From Actinoallomurus iriomotensis (GTDB lineage: Bacteria; Actinomycetota; Actinomycetes; Streptosporangiales; Streptosporangiaceae): DNA of 64,000 nucleotides. Below are positions 40,602 through 49,528 of the stretch, piece after piece. Position 1 is the stretch's first letter, and the number at the start of each line of letters is the position of its first letter. The notes beneath the pieces are model-generated. The model saw nothing but the letters and a program-made list of their open reading frames with translations, made no database searches and was not told the origin of the DNA. The stretch lies in contig NZ_BSTJ01000010.1 of the NCBI RefSeq assembly GCF_030269445.1, forward strand, positions 366,024 to 430,023. The letters run 5' to 3'. The position numbers and the translations under genes are program-made.

Positions 40602-41416
40602 GGCAGCGGCGCGTCCGAGCCGGCGACGTGGAGCGGGACGCCGCGCGTGCGCAGCGCCGCGAGCTCTTCCTCCGGCGTGCCGGAGTCGACGATGACCAGG
40701 TCGAAGGCGGTCAGCGGCGCGAGCTGGTGCAGGCCGTTCTTGGCGAACTTGCTGTGGTCCACCAGCAGCACCCGCCGGTCGGCCGAGTCCATCAGCGCGA
40801 GCTTGACGGCGACGGTCTCCTGCGACTGGTGGTAGCAGTGGCCGTTGGTGATCGCGGTCGTGGACATGAACAGCACGTCCGCGTGGAGGGACCGGATGGC
40901 GTCGCAGGTGCGCAGCCCGAGGAAGGCGTCGTACGCCGGGTAGTACGCGCCGCCGAGCGCGATCAGGTCGATGTCGGGCTTGCCGGCCAGCAGGTTGACC
41001 GCGGCCAGGAAGTTCGTGATCACGGTGAGCGGGCCGCGCGAGGGCAGGAGCTCGGCGACGGACAGCCCGGTGGTGCTCTCGTCGATCATGATCGAGTCGC
41101 CGGGGGAGACCAGTCCGGCCGCCGCGTCGGCGAGTTGCCGCTTGGCCTCGGCCATCGCCTGGAGCCGGTGCCGTACGTCGCCGTGGTACATGGCCGACGG
41201 CTGCGCGGTGGCGCCGCCGCGGATCTTGCGCAACCAGCCCTTGCTCTGCAGCACGTCGAGGTCGCGGTGGATGGTCATCACGCTGACGTCGTACGCCTCG
41301 GCGAGCGCCTTGATCTGCACGAACCCCTCGTCCGCCACGCGCTGGCGGATCTTCTCGCGGCGTTCACGCGAGGCCGCGCCGTCGCTGACGGCGGGTGCCG
41401 TCGCGTCCTCTGTCAC
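40598..41416 (-). CDS. DeoR-family transcriptional regulator of the carbohydrate operon
   Basis: This 272-aa DeoR repressor has an N-terminal HTH (SRERREKIRQRVADEGFVQIKALAEAYDVSVMTIHRDLDVLQSKGWLRKIRGGA) and the DeoRC sugar-phosphate sensor (SIMIDESTTGLSVAELL, LTVITNFLAAVNLLAG, IDLIALGGAYYPAYDAFLG). GTG 41416 has AAGGAG 6 nt upstream. It is divergent from the ABC transporter operon and probably represses it until a phosphorylated sugar made by one of the two kinases is present. It is coupled to the DUF574 gene downstream. Confidence 0.92.
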   Translation of the reverse strand: MTEDATAPAVSDGAASRERREKIRQRVADEGFVQIKALAEAYDVSVMTIHRDLDVLQSKGWLRKIRGGATAQPSAMYHGDVRHRLQAMAEAKRQLADAAAGLVSPGDSIMIDESTTGLSVAELLPSRGPLTVITNFLAAVNLLAGKPDIDLIALGGAYYPAYDAFLGLRTCDAIRSLHADVLFMSTTAITNGHCYHQSQETVAVKLALMDSADRRVLLVDHSKFAKNGLHQLAPLTAFDLVIVDSGTPEEELAALRTRGVPLHVAGSDAPLP

Positions 41417-41450
41417 CTGGGCTCCTTCCCCCCGTGTACGCCGCAGTGTG

Positions 41451-41472
41451 ATGTTGGCGTGGAAAGTAACAT
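41451..41472. promoter_or_regulatory. ATGTT-N12-AACAT dyad
   Basis: This inverted pair lies 35-56 bp upstream of the DeoR start. It may be part of the autoregulatory site, together with the stronger TTAACA dyads at 41547-41576. Confidence 0.35.
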
Positions 41473-41546
41473 ACACCCCGCTTCGCCGTCACAGGGGGGA
41501 TACGGCGTGCTGGCGACCTGCCGCGGCGACCCGGACCTCGCACTTC

Positions 41547-41576
41547 TTAACAGCTGTTAACAGTAATCGATGTTAA
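41547..41576. promoter_or_regulatory. TTAACA/TGTTAA operator cluster
   Basis: A perfect 14-bp palindrome TTAACAGCTGTTAA (41547-41560) shares its right half with a second dyad TTAACA-N8-TGTTAA (41557-41576). Three overlapping half-sites lie in the intergenic region of the DeoR gene and the ABC operon. A TTGACA at 41591-41596 just downstream is a good -35 for the operon, so a bound repressor would block entry of polymerase. Confidence 0.65.
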
Positions 41577-41689
41577 GTACGCCGAGAATCTTGACATTCT
41601 TCGCACCAGAGGTGTTGTGTTCATCACGTCAACCAGGCGGTGACCCGATGGCCGCCGTGCCTCCTCGTCCCCCTTCGCCGGAGGAGAAC

Positions 41690-42766
41690 GTGAAGAAGCT
41701 CCTGCCCAGAACGGCCGCCGCGGCCGCGGCCGCCCTGCTCGCGCTCACCGCGGCGGCGGCCTGCTCGTCGAACGGATCCGGCGGGTCCGGTGGTGGTGGC
41801 AAGGACGCGAAGATCGCGTTCTTGATGCCGGACATCGCGTCGACCCGCTACGAGCTGTACGACGCGCCGCTGTTCAAGGCCAAGATGAAGCAGCTGTGCC
41901 CCGGCTGCACCGTGCTGTACCAGAACGCCGGCGCCGACGCCGCGAAGCAGCAGCAGCAGGCCAACTCCGTGCTGGCCCAGGGCGTCAAGGCCATCGTCAT
42001 CGACCCGGTCGACTCGGCGGCGGCCGCCACGATCGTGCGGAACGCGCAGTCCCAGGGCGTCAAGGTCATCGCCTACGACCGGCCGATCCCCGCGACCAAG
42101 GCCGACTACTACGTCTCCTTCGACAACCAGAAGATCGGCGCGCTGATCGCCCAGTCGCTGGTCGACCATCTCAAGGAGAAGAAGGCCAAGGGCGGGATCC
42201 TGGAGGTCAACGGCTCGCCGACCGACGCCGCCGCCGGGCTGATCAAGAAGGGCATCCACAGCGCCGTCGACACCAGCGGGATCAAGCTGCTCGCCGAGTA
42301 CGACACGCCGAACTGGGACCCCGCCAAGGCGCAGGACTGGGTGAGCGGCCAGATCAGCAAGTTCGGCGGCCAGATCGCCGGCGTGGTCGCGGCCAACGAC
42401 GGCACCGGCGGCGGCGCGATCGCCGCCTTCAAGGCCGCGGGCGCGGACGTGCCGCCGGTGACCGGGAACGACGCCGAGCTCGCCGCGGCACAGCGGATCA
42501 TCGCCGGCGACCAGTACAACACGATCTCCAAGCCGATCAAGATCGTCGCTGAGGCCGCCGCCACCGTGACGTACCAGTTCGTCCAGGGCAAGCCGCCCGC
42601 GGCGCAGACCACCCTGTTCAACACGCCGTCGCAGCTGTTCACGCCGACCGTGGTCACCCAGGACAACATCGCCAAGGTCCTGCTCGGGCCGGGCGGCGCG
42701 CTCAAGCCCTCCGCCGTCTGCACCCAGACGTACGCGGCGGCCTGCGCCAAGCTCGGCATCAAGTAG
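41690..42766 (+). CDS. Sugar ABC transporter substrate-binding lipoprotein
   Basis: This 358-aa periplasmic-binding-protein type 1 protein is of the xylose/ribose group. It is exported (VKKLLPRTAAAAAAALLALTAAAACSS; the Cys is probably the lipid anchor, although the lipobox is Ala-rich). Mature marks are KIAFLMPDIASTRYELYDAPLFKAKMKQL, VIDPVDSAAAATIVRNAQSQGVKVIAYDRPI and VVAANDGTGGGAIAAFKAAG. GTG 41690 is chosen since GGAGGAGAAC lies directly upstream. It is the first gene of the operon with ATPase and permease. The sugar is not fixed by sequence. Confidence 0.9.
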   Translation: MKKLLPRTAAAAAAALLALTAAAACSSNGSGGSGGGGKDAKIAFLMPDIASTRYELYDAPLFKAKMKQLCPGCTVLYQNAGADAAKQQQQANSVLAQGVKAIVIDPVDSAAAATIVRNAQSQGVKVIAYDRPIPATKADYYVSFDNQKIGALIAQSLVDHLKEKKAKGGILEVNGSPTDAAAGLIKKGIHSAVDTSGIKLLAEYDTPNWDPAKAQDWVSGQISKFGGQIAGVVAANDGTGGGAIAAFKAAGADVPPVTGNDAELAAAQRIIAGDQYNTISKPIKIVAEAAATVTYQFVQGKPPAAQTTLFNTPSQLFTPTVVTQDNIAKVLLGPGGALKPSAVCTQTYAAACAKLGIK

Positions 42767-42798
42767 GCGGGACGAGTAGGAGTCCAGTAGGAAACGTC

Positions 42799-43614
42799 AT
42801 GTCCACATCGCCCTCCGACGCGGGCACGCTGCTGTCCCTGCGAGGTATCACCAAGACCTTCGGCGCCGTCGCCGCGCTCACCGACGTCGACCTCGACGTG
42901 GCGGCCGGCGAGGTCGTCGCCGTCGTCGGTGACAACGGCGCCGGGAAGTCCACCCTGGTGAAGGTGCTGTCGGGCGTCCACGCGCCGGACGCGGGCACCA
43001 TCACCTTCGAGGACCGCGCGGTGACGATCCCGAGTCCGGCCGCGGCCCAGTCGCTCGGGATCGCCACCGTGTTCCAGGACCTCGCGCTCTGCGAGAACCT
43101 CAACGTGATCGAGAACCTGTTCCTCGGCCGCGAGCTGCGGGCGCTGCGGCTCAACGACGTGGCGATGGAGGTGCGCTCCCGCGAGCTGCTCGACCAGCTC
43201 TCGGCGAAGATCCCGACGGTGCGCATCCCGGTCGCCGCGCTGTCGGGCGGCCAGCGGCAGACCGTCGCGATCGCCCGTTCCCTGCTCGGCGATCCGAAGA
43301 TCGTCATCCTCGACGAGCCGACCGCCGCGCTGGGCGTCGCGCAGACCGCCGAGGTGCTCAACCTGATCGACCGGCTGCGCGAGCGCGGCCACGGAGTGAT
43401 CATGATCAGCCACAACATGGCCGACGTGCTCGCGGTCGCCGACAAGGTGGCCGTGCTGCGCCTGGGCCGCAACAACGGCGTCTTCGACGCGCTGGAGACC
43501 ACCTCCGAGGAGATCGTCACGGCGATCACGGGCGCCACCGACAACGCCGTGACCCGGCGCGCCCGGCGTGGGCGCCGCGCCACCGAAGCGGTGAAGGAGG
43601 CCGACGATGAGTGA
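42799..43614 (+). CDS. Sugar ABC transporter ATP-binding protein (single NBD)
   Basis: This 271-aa ATPase has Walker A GDNGAGKST, signature LSGGQRQTVAIARSL, Walker B IVILDEPTAALG and the H-loop MISHNMADV. Unlike RbsA/XylG it has one nucleotide-binding domain, so it works as a homodimer, as FrcA does. It overlaps the permease gene by 8 nt. Confidence 0.95.
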   Translation: MSTSPSDAGTLLSLRGITKTFGAVAALTDVDLDVAAGEVVAVVGDNGAGKSTLVKVLSGVHAPDAGTITFEDRAVTIPSPAAAQSLGIATVFQDLALCENLNVIENLFLGRELRALRLNDVAMEVRSRELLDQLSAKIPTVRIPVAALSGGQRQTVAIARSLLGDPKIVILDEPTAALGVAQTAEVLNLIDRLRERGHGVIMISHNMADVLAVADKVAVLRLGRNNGVFDALETTSEEIVTAITGATDNAVTRRARRGRRATEAVKEADDE

Positions 43615-44842
43615 CCTCGGCACGGCGCCCGCGCCGACGCGGGGCGAGACGACCGTGGAGGAGTACGGCGGCGGGCTGCGCGCGCTGACGAGCCGGTTCC
43701 GCGGTGGCGACCTCGGCGTGCTGCCGGTCGTCGTCGGCCTGGTGGTGATCTGGACGGTGATGCAGATCCTCAACCCGGTCTTCCTGTCCAGCACCAACCT
43801 GGTCAACCTCACGCTGGAGTGCGTGCCGGTCGGCGTCATCGCGCTGGGCGTCGGGTTCATGCTGCTCGTCGGGCAGATCGACCTGTCGATCGGCTCGCTC
43901 AGCGGGATGGCCGCGGCGGTCACCGCGATCCTGTTCGTCGGCCACGGGTGGTCGCCATGGCTGGCCGTGCCGGCCGCGGTGGTGATCTCCGGGGCGGTCG
44001 GCTGGCTGTACGCACAGGTGTTCAACCGGCTCGGCGTGCCCAGCTTCGTCATCACGCTCGCCGGCCTGCTCGGCTTCCTCGGCATCCAGCTGTGGGTGCT
44101 CGGCGCCGCGGGCTCGATCAACCTGCCGTTCGACTCCGGACTGGTCGCCTTCGCCCAGCTCGACTTCGTGCCGCAGTGGCTGTCGTACACGCTGATCGTG
44201 GTCGCGGCGGCCGGGCTGTTCGCCAGCGGCTACCTGCGGGCGCGCGAGCGCCGCCGGGCCGGGCTCGCCGCGGCGTCGATCCAGGGCCTGCTGCTGCGCA
44301 GCGTCGTGCTGCTCGCCGGGGCCGGCGTGGCCGTCTGGTACCTGGGCCGCACCCGCGGCGTCGGCTGGATGTTCGTGCTGTTCCTCGCCCTGGTCCTGGT
44401 GACGCACTACGTGCTGACGCGCACGAAGTACGGCAAGTCGATCTACGCGGTGGGCGGCAACGTCGAGGCGGCCCGCCGGGCGGGCATCAACGTCAAGGCC
44501 GTCTACACCTCGGCGTTCGTGCTGTGCACGACGCTCGCCGCGATCGGCGGCGTCCTGGCCGCGGCTCGTCTCGCCGCGTCGAACCAGAGCAGCGGTGGCG
44601 GTGACGTCAACCTCAACGCGATCGCCGCCGTGGTGATCGGCGGTACCAGCCTGTTCGGCGGGCGGGGCAGCGCGTTCGCCGCGCTGTTCGGCATCGTCGT
44701 CATCCAGTCGATCTCCAGCGGGCTCACCCTGCTGAACCTCGACTCCTCCTACCGCTACATGGTCACCGGGGCGGTGCTGCTGCTCGCGGTGGCGCTCGAC
44801 GCGGTGGCCCGCCGATCCCGCGCGTCTCACGGCCGCGCCTGA
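43607..44842 (+). CDS. Sugar ABC transporter permease
   Basis: This 411-aa permease is of the BPD_transp_2 type (RbsC/XylH), with about ten TM segments. Motifs include GVGFMLLVGQIDLSIGSLSGMAAAV, YGKSIYAVGGNVEAARRAGINVKAVY (cytoplasmic loop that meets the ATPase) and GGTSLFGGRGSAFAALFGIVVIQSI. It is longer than RbsC, like XylH. It works with the preceding binding protein and ATPase. Confidence 0.95.
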   Translation: MSDLGTAPAPTRGETTVEEYGGGLRALTSRFRGGDLGVLPVVVGLVVIWTVMQILNPVFLSSTNLVNLTLECVPVGVIALGVGFMLLVGQIDLSIGSLSGMAAAVTAILFVGHGWSPWLAVPAAVVISGAVGWLYAQVFNRLGVPSFVITLAGLLGFLGIQLWVLGAAGSINLPFDSGLVAFAQLDFVPQWLSYTLIVVAAAGLFASGYLRARERRRAGLAAASIQGLLLRSVVLLAGAGVAVWYLGRTRGVGWMFVLFLALVLVTHYVLTRTKYGKSIYAVGGNVEAARRAGINVKAVYTSAFVLCTTLAAIGGVLAAARLAASNQSSGGGDVNLNAIAAVVIGGTSLFGGRGSAFAALFGIVVIQSISSGLTLLNLDSSYRYMVTGAVLLLAVALDAVARRSRASHGRA

Positions 44843-44861
44843 CGAGAGGAGAAGGACACTC

Positions 44862-46352
44862 ATGGCCGTCGTCTGCGTCGACGCGGGCACCACGATGATC
44901 AAGGCGGTGGGGTACGGCGAGGACGGCGCCGAGCTCGCGGTCGAACGCCAGGCCACCACGGTGCGCCACCCCGCGCCCGGCCACGCCGAGCAGGACCTGA
45001 CCGAGGTCTGGCAGGCGGTCGTCCGCGGGGTACGGCAGGTGGCCGAGCGCCTGGACGCGCCGGTCACCCACCTGGCGCTGACCGCGCAGGGCGACGGCAG
45101 TTGGCTCGTCGACGCCGCCGGGGAACCCACCGGGCCCGCCATCCTGTGGAACGACGGGCGGGCCGGCACGTTCGTCGAGCGGTGGTCCCGCGACGGCGTG
45201 TTGGAGCGTGCCTTCCGCAGCAACGGGTCGCTGACCTTCGCCGGCCTGCCCAACGCGATCCTGAGCTGGCTGCGCGAGCACGACCCCGACCGGCTGGAGC
45301 GCTCGGCCGCCTCGCTGACCTGCGGCGGCTGGATCTTCGCGCGGCTCACCGGCGAGCTGGTCGCCGACGAGTCCGACGGCTCGGCACCGTTCATGGACAT
45401 CCGCGCGCGCCGCTACTCCGACGACCTGCTCCGCCTGTACGACATGGAGTGGGCACGGCCACTGCTTCCCGAGCTGCGCGGCGACGACCGGCGCGCCGCA
45501 CCGCTGACCGCCTCCGCCGCGGCCGAGCTCGGCCTGCCCGAGGGCATCCCCGTCGTGCTCGCACCGTACGACGTGGCCGCCACCGCGATCGGCGTCGGCG
45601 CAGTCGGTCCCGGCCAGGCGTGCACGATCCTCGGCACCACGCTCTGCACCGAGGTCATGATGGAGGAGCCGCAGCTCGACGGCACGCCGTCCGGCCTGAC
45701 GGTGGCCCTCGGCGGGCGCTACCTGCGGGCGTTCCCGACGCTCGCCGGCGGCCAGGTGGTCGACTGGGCCTGCCGCATGCTCGGCCTGGGCGACGACCCG
45801 GCCGCGCTGTCGGACCTGGCCGCCCGGTCCGTACCGGGCGCCGACGGACTGGTCTTCCTGCCGTACCTGTCGCCGGCGGGGGAGCGGGCGCCGTTCCTCG
45901 ACACGCGGGCACGCGGCTCGTTCCTCGGCCTGTGCGTCGACCACGACCGCGAGCACCTCGCCCGCGCGGTCCTCGAAGGACTGTGCCTGGTGATCCGCGA
46001 CTGCCTGGCCGCCTCTGGGGCGCGGCCGGTCGAGCTGCGGGTCAGCGGCGGCGGCTCGGCCAGCCCGCACTGGCTGCGGATGCTCGCCGACGTCACCGGC
46101 GTGCCGGTGGTCCGCACCGCCGACGCCGAGGCCGGCGCACGCGGCGCGTTCCTCGTCGGAGCGGTGGCGACCGGCCGGGCGGCGAGCGAACAGGAGGCCG
46201 CCGAGACCTACATCCGGACCGGTGACACCTTCGCGCCCGACCCGGCGAACGTCGCGTACTACACCGACGCGTACGAGGCGTTCCTCACGGTGCGCGCCGC
46301 GACGGCGCGGTCCTGGCCGACGCTCGCGAACCTCCGCGACGGAGCGGCATGA
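44862..46352 (+). CDS. FGGY-family carbohydrate kinase 1
   Basis: This 496-aa sugar kinase has the phosphate-1 loop VDAGTTMIKAVGYGEDG, the FGGY domains with WNDGRAGTFVERWS, VLAPYDVAATAIGVGAVGPGQACTILGTT (phosphate-2 and hinge) and RVSGGGSASPHWLRMLADVTGVPV. Best likeness by pattern is xylulokinase-, erythritol- or ketogulonate-kinase-like enzymes. It starts 19 bp after the permease gene and overlaps the second kinase by 4 nt. It should phosphorylate the imported sugar or its product. Confidence 0.9.
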   Translation: MAVVCVDAGTTMIKAVGYGEDGAELAVERQATTVRHPAPGHAEQDLTEVWQAVVRGVRQVAERLDAPVTHLALTAQGDGSWLVDAAGEPTGPAILWNDGRAGTFVERWSRDGVLERAFRSNGSLTFAGLPNAILSWLREHDPDRLERSAASLTCGGWIFARLTGELVADESDGSAPFMDIRARRYSDDLLRLYDMEWARPLLPELRGDDRRAAPLTASAAAELGLPEGIPVVLAPYDVAATAIGVGAVGPGQACTILGTTLCTEVMMEEPQLDGTPSGLTVALGGRYLRAFPTLAGGQVVDWACRMLGLGDDPAALSDLAARSVPGADGLVFLPYLSPAGERAPFLDTRARGSFLGLCVDHDREHLARAVLEGLCLVIRDCLAASGARPVELRVSGGGSASPHWLRMLADVTGVPVVRTADAEAGARGAFLVGAVATGRAASEQEAAETYIRTGDTFAPDPANVAYYTDAYEAFLTVRAATARSWPTLANLRDGAA

Positions 46353-47827
46353 CGGGCGGCGAGGAGATCTGGCTCGGCATCGACCTGGGCACGCAGAGCG
46401 TGCGCGCGCTCGCGGTGACGGCCTCCGGCGCCGTCGTCGGGCGGGGCACGCACCCGCTGACCGGCCGTCGCGAGGGCCAACGACACGAACAGGACCCGGA
46501 GGAGTGGTGGCGGGCGACCGCCGCGGCCTGCCGGAGCGCGCTCGACGGCGTGCCGGCCGGCGCCGTCCGGGCGGTCGCGGTGGACGGCACCTCCGGGACG
46601 ATCCTGCTCACCGACGGCGACGGCCGGCCCCTCACCCCGGGCCTGATGTACGACGACACGCGCGCGGCCGACGAGACCCGGCGCGTCAACGAGACGGGCG
46701 CCGCGGTCTGGGACGAGCTCGGCTACCGGCGTATGCAGCCCGCCTGGGCGCTGCCGAAGCTGCTGTGGCTCCTCGGTCGGCACGAGGGCCCGGTCCACCT
46801 GGCCCACCAGGCCGACTTCGTCAACCGGCGGCTCGCGGGGCACGCCGTGCCCGCCGACCTGAGCAACGCGCTGAAGACCGGCGCCCACCTGGTCGAGGAG
46901 GACTGGCCGGCGGACGTCCTCGACACGCTCGGCGTGCCCCGCGAGGTGCTCCCGCCGCTCGTACGCTCCGGCACCCCGATCGGCACGGTCTGCGCGTCCG
47001 CGGCCGAGGCCACCGGCATCCCGGCGGGCACGTCGATCGTCGCCGGCATGACCGACGGCTGCGCCGCGCAGCTCGGCGCCGGCCGGCTCACGCCCGGATC
47101 GTGGAACTCCGTGCTGGGCACCACACTCGTGCTCAAGGGCGTCACCCGCGAGCCGCTGCACGACCCGTACGGCGTGGTGTACTCCCACCGGGCGCCGGAC
47201 GGCGCGTGGCTGCCCGGCGGCGCCTCCAGCACGGGAGCCGGCGCCATCTCCCGCGACTTCCCCGGACGCGATCTGGCGGAGCTGGACCGGCGGGCCGCGG
47301 ACCACGAGCCCGCGCGGGCCCTGGCGTACCCGCTGGTCTCCCGCGGCGAGCGGTTCCCGTTCGCCGCGCCGGACGCGGAGGGCTTCCTGCTCGGCGGCAC
47401 CGGCGACGAGGCCGACGACTACGCCGCGCTCCTGCAGGGCGTCGCCTACCTGGAGCGCCTGTGCTTCGACCACCTCGACCTGCTCGGCGCGCCGGTGGAC
47501 GGCGACCTGACGTTCACCGGCGGCACGGCGCGCAGCGCGTACTGGTGCCGGCTCCGCGCCCGGGTGCTCGGCCGGCCGGTGATCCTCCCGGCCGACCCGG
47601 AACCGGCGCTCGGCGCCGCCGTGCTGGCCGCGTCACCCGGCCGCCGCGTCGCCGAGGTGGCCGCCGCGATGGTCGCCGTACGCGAGACGATCGATCCGGG
47701 CCCGCGTGACGGCCGGTTCGACGAGGGATACCTGCGGTTCGTGACGGAACTGGAGCGGCGCGGGTGGCTTCCCGAGCCCACCGCCGAACACGCGCGCACA
47801 CGCACCGATGAAGGGAACGAACGTTGA
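46349..47827 (+). CDS. FGGY-family carbohydrate kinase 2
   Basis: This 492-aa FGGY kinase differs from the previous one: IDLGTQSVRALAVTASGAVVGRGTHPL, VDGTSGTILLTDGDGRPLTPGLMYDD, VAGMTDGCAAQLGAGRLTPGSWNSVLGTTLVLKG and FTGGTARSAYWCRLRARVLGRPV. The D-ribulokinase-like group is a possible home. Two different FGGY kinases in one operon suggest two phosphorylated intermediates or two related substrates. ATGA overlap with the kinase before and TTGA overlap with the phosphatase after show strong coupling. Confidence 0.9.
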   Translation: MTGGEEIWLGIDLGTQSVRALAVTASGAVVGRGTHPLTGRREGQRHEQDPEEWWRATAAACRSALDGVPAGAVRAVAVDGTSGTILLTDGDGRPLTPGLMYDDTRAADETRRVNETGAAVWDELGYRRMQPAWALPKLLWLLGRHEGPVHLAHQADFVNRRLAGHAVPADLSNALKTGAHLVEEDWPADVLDTLGVPREVLPPLVRSGTPIGTVCASAAEATGIPAGTSIVAGMTDGCAAQLGAGRLTPGSWNSVLGTTLVLKGVTREPLHDPYGVVYSHRAPDGAWLPGGASSTGAGAISRDFPGRDLAELDRRAADHEPARALAYPLVSRGERFPFAAPDAEGFLLGGTGDEADDYAALLQGVAYLERLCFDHLDLLGAPVDGDLTFTGGTARSAYWCRLRARVLGRPVILPADPEPALGAAVLAASPGRRVAEVAAAMVAVRETIDPGPRDGRFDEGYLRFVTELERRGWLPEPTAEHARTRTDEGNER

Positions 47828-48465
47828 CAGACCTCGTACTGGTCCGCCATGGGGAGACGGAGTGGCACGCGGAGAACCGCTACGCGGGTGTCAGCGACAT
47901 CGCCCTCACCGCACGCGGACTCGAGCAGGCCCAGCAGCTCGCCGCCTGGGCCGCGACCGCGGGCCTCGCCGCCGTCTGGACCTCGACACTGACCCGCGCC
48001 CAGCTCACCGCGACCGCCTGCGCCGAGGCGATCGGCGTGCCGCTGAACGTGGACGAACGCCTCCGCGAGCTGGACTTCGGGCACGGCGAGGGCCTGACCT
48101 CCGCCGAGATGCACGAGCAGTTCCCCGAGGCGCTGCGGGCGTTCCGCGCCGACCCGGTCACCGACCACCTGCCCGGCGGGGAGGACCCCACCGACGCGGC
48201 CCGCCGGTTCACCGGCTGCCTGTACGACCTCGCCACGCGGTACCCGGACGACCGGGTCCTCGTCGTCGCGCACTCCACCGCGATCCGGCTCGCGCTGTGC
48301 GAGCTGATCGGGGTGCCCATGCGCGACTACCGCCGGACCTTCCCGTCGCTGCGCAACTGCGGGCTGACCGAGGTCCGGCTCACCGGCGGGCAGGGTGGCG
48401 GGGCCGCCCTCCTCGAGTACAACACGCCCATCGAACGCACCACCGCAGTCCAGGAGCTCTCATGA
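47824..48465 (+). CDS. Histidine-phosphatase-family (phosphoglycerate-mutase-like) enzyme
   Basis: This 213-aa branch-2-like histidine phosphatase has the catalytic RHG motif in LVLVRHGETEWHAENRYAG, WTSTLTRAQLTATACAE, the acid in RELDFGHGEGLT and the second His in VLVVAHSTAIRLALCELIG. TTG 47824 overlaps the kinase stop by 4 nt, and its own stop overlaps the dehydrogenase start. It should remove phosphate from a pathway metabolite. Confidence 0.92.
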   Translation: MTDLVLVRHGETEWHAENRYAGVSDIALTARGLEQAQQLAAWAATAGLAAVWTSTLTRAQLTATACAEAIGVPLNVDERLRELDFGHGEGLTSAEMHEQFPEALRAFRADPVTDHLPGGEDPTDAARRFTGCLYDLATRYPDDRVLVVAHSTAIRLALCELIGVPMRDYRRTFPSLRNCGLTEVRLTGGQGGGAALLEYNTPIERTTAVQELS

Positions 48466-49469
48466 CCACCCGCGTGCTCGCGGCCGGAGACCACTTCGTC
48501 CTCAACCGCCTCCTCATCGACGCCGTACGCGAGCAGGTGCCGGAAGGGCTGGAGTTCACCGAGCTCACCCTCGACTGGCCGCTCGTGCCGTTCGGCCGGG
48601 TGGCCGAGGTGGACGAGGCGTCCGGCACCGAGGACCAGCTCATCGAGGCGCTCGACGGCGCCGAGATCTGCCTCACCCAGATGGCGCCGCTGACTCGTCG
48701 CGTCATCGAGGCGAGCCCGCGGCTGCGATTGATCGGCATCGGCCGCGGCGGGCCGGTCAACGCCAACCTGAAGGCCGCCGCCGAGCACGGCGTCGCCGTC
48801 TGCTGCGCGCCGGGCCGCAACGCGGGCGCCACCGCCGAGCACACCCTCGGCATGATCCTCGCCGCCGCGCGCCGCATCCCGCAGACCCACGCCGAGCTGA
48901 CCGCCGGCCGGTGGCGCAGCGACTACTACCGCTACGACGAGGTCGGCATCGAACTGCGCGGCAGCACCATCGGCCTGGTCGGCGGCGGAGCGGTCGGCAA
49001 CCGGGTCGCCGAGATGCTCGCCGCCCTCGGCGCGCACGTCCTCGTCCACGACCCGTACGTGACCGAGTCCGCGGTGGCCGAACTCGTCTCCCTCGACGAA
49101 CTGCTGGCCCGCTCGCAGGTCATCACGCTGCATGCCCGCGTCACACCGGAGACCACCGGGATGATCGGCGCCCCGCAGATCGCCGCCATGCCGGCCGGCG
49201 GGATCATCGTCAACTGCGCCCGCGGCGCCCTGCTCGACTACGACGCCGTCTGCGACGCGATCGACGGCGGGCACCTGTTCGGCGCCGCGTTCGACGTGTT
49301 CCCCGAGGAGCCGATCCCGGCCGGGTCGCGGCTGCTGTCCACCCCGGGGGTGACGCTGACGCCGCACCTGGCCGGCGCCAGCCGGCAGACCGCCGCCAAC
49401 GCGGCCGCCATCCTCGCCGAGGACGTCGCCCGCCACCTGCGGGGAGAGCCGCTGGCCCACCCGGCGTGA
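48462..49469 (+). CDS. D-isomer-specific 2-hydroxyacid dehydrogenase
   Basis: This 335-aa NAD(P)-dependent dehydrogenase is of the SerA/phosphoglycerate-dehydrogenase type. The Rossmann loop is IGLVGGGAVGNRVAEMLAALGAHVLVHDPYV; the catalytic Arg is in VNCARGALLD, Glu in FDVFPEEPI and His in LTPHLAGASRQTA. It may oxidise or reduce a 2-hydroxy acid phosphate from the sugar. ATG 48462 overlaps the phosphatase stop by 4 nt. It closes the eight-member unit of transporter, kinases, phosphatase and dehydrogenase. Confidence 0.93.
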   Translation: MTTRVLAAGDHFVLNRLLIDAVREQVPEGLEFTELTLDWPLVPFGRVAEVDEASGTEDQLIEALDGAEICLTQMAPLTRRVIEASPRLRLIGIGRGGPVNANLKAAAEHGVAVCCAPGRNAGATAEHTLGMILAAARRIPQTHAELTAGRWRSDYYRYDEVGIELRGSTIGLVGGGAVGNRVAEMLAALGAHVLVHDPYVTESAVAELVSLDELLARSQVITLHARVTPETTGMIGAPQIAAMPAGGIIVNCARGALLDYDAVCDAIDGGHLFGAAFDVFPEEPIPAGSRLLSTPGVTLTPHLAGASRQTAANAAAILAEDVARHLRGEPLAHPA

Positions 49470-49515
49470 CGGTCGCCAGGGGATATCGGGTGGACGTCAC
49501 CGCAGGTGAGCGTCA

Positions 49516-49521
49516 TAGCAT
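49516..49521 (+). promoter_or_regulatory. Candidate -10 (TAGCAT) of the epoxide hydrolase gene
   Basis: TAGCAT ends 7 nt before the ATG at 49529, suggesting a leaderless transcript independent of the preceding sugar operon; no Shine-Dalgarno fits that ATG well. Confidence 0.35.
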
Positions 49522-49528
49522 GCGGCGC

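Noticed and set aside
41624..44190. Long minus-strand frames across the ABC transporter genes
   Set aside because: They are shadows of three clear transporter genes; composition is biased and no motif is present.
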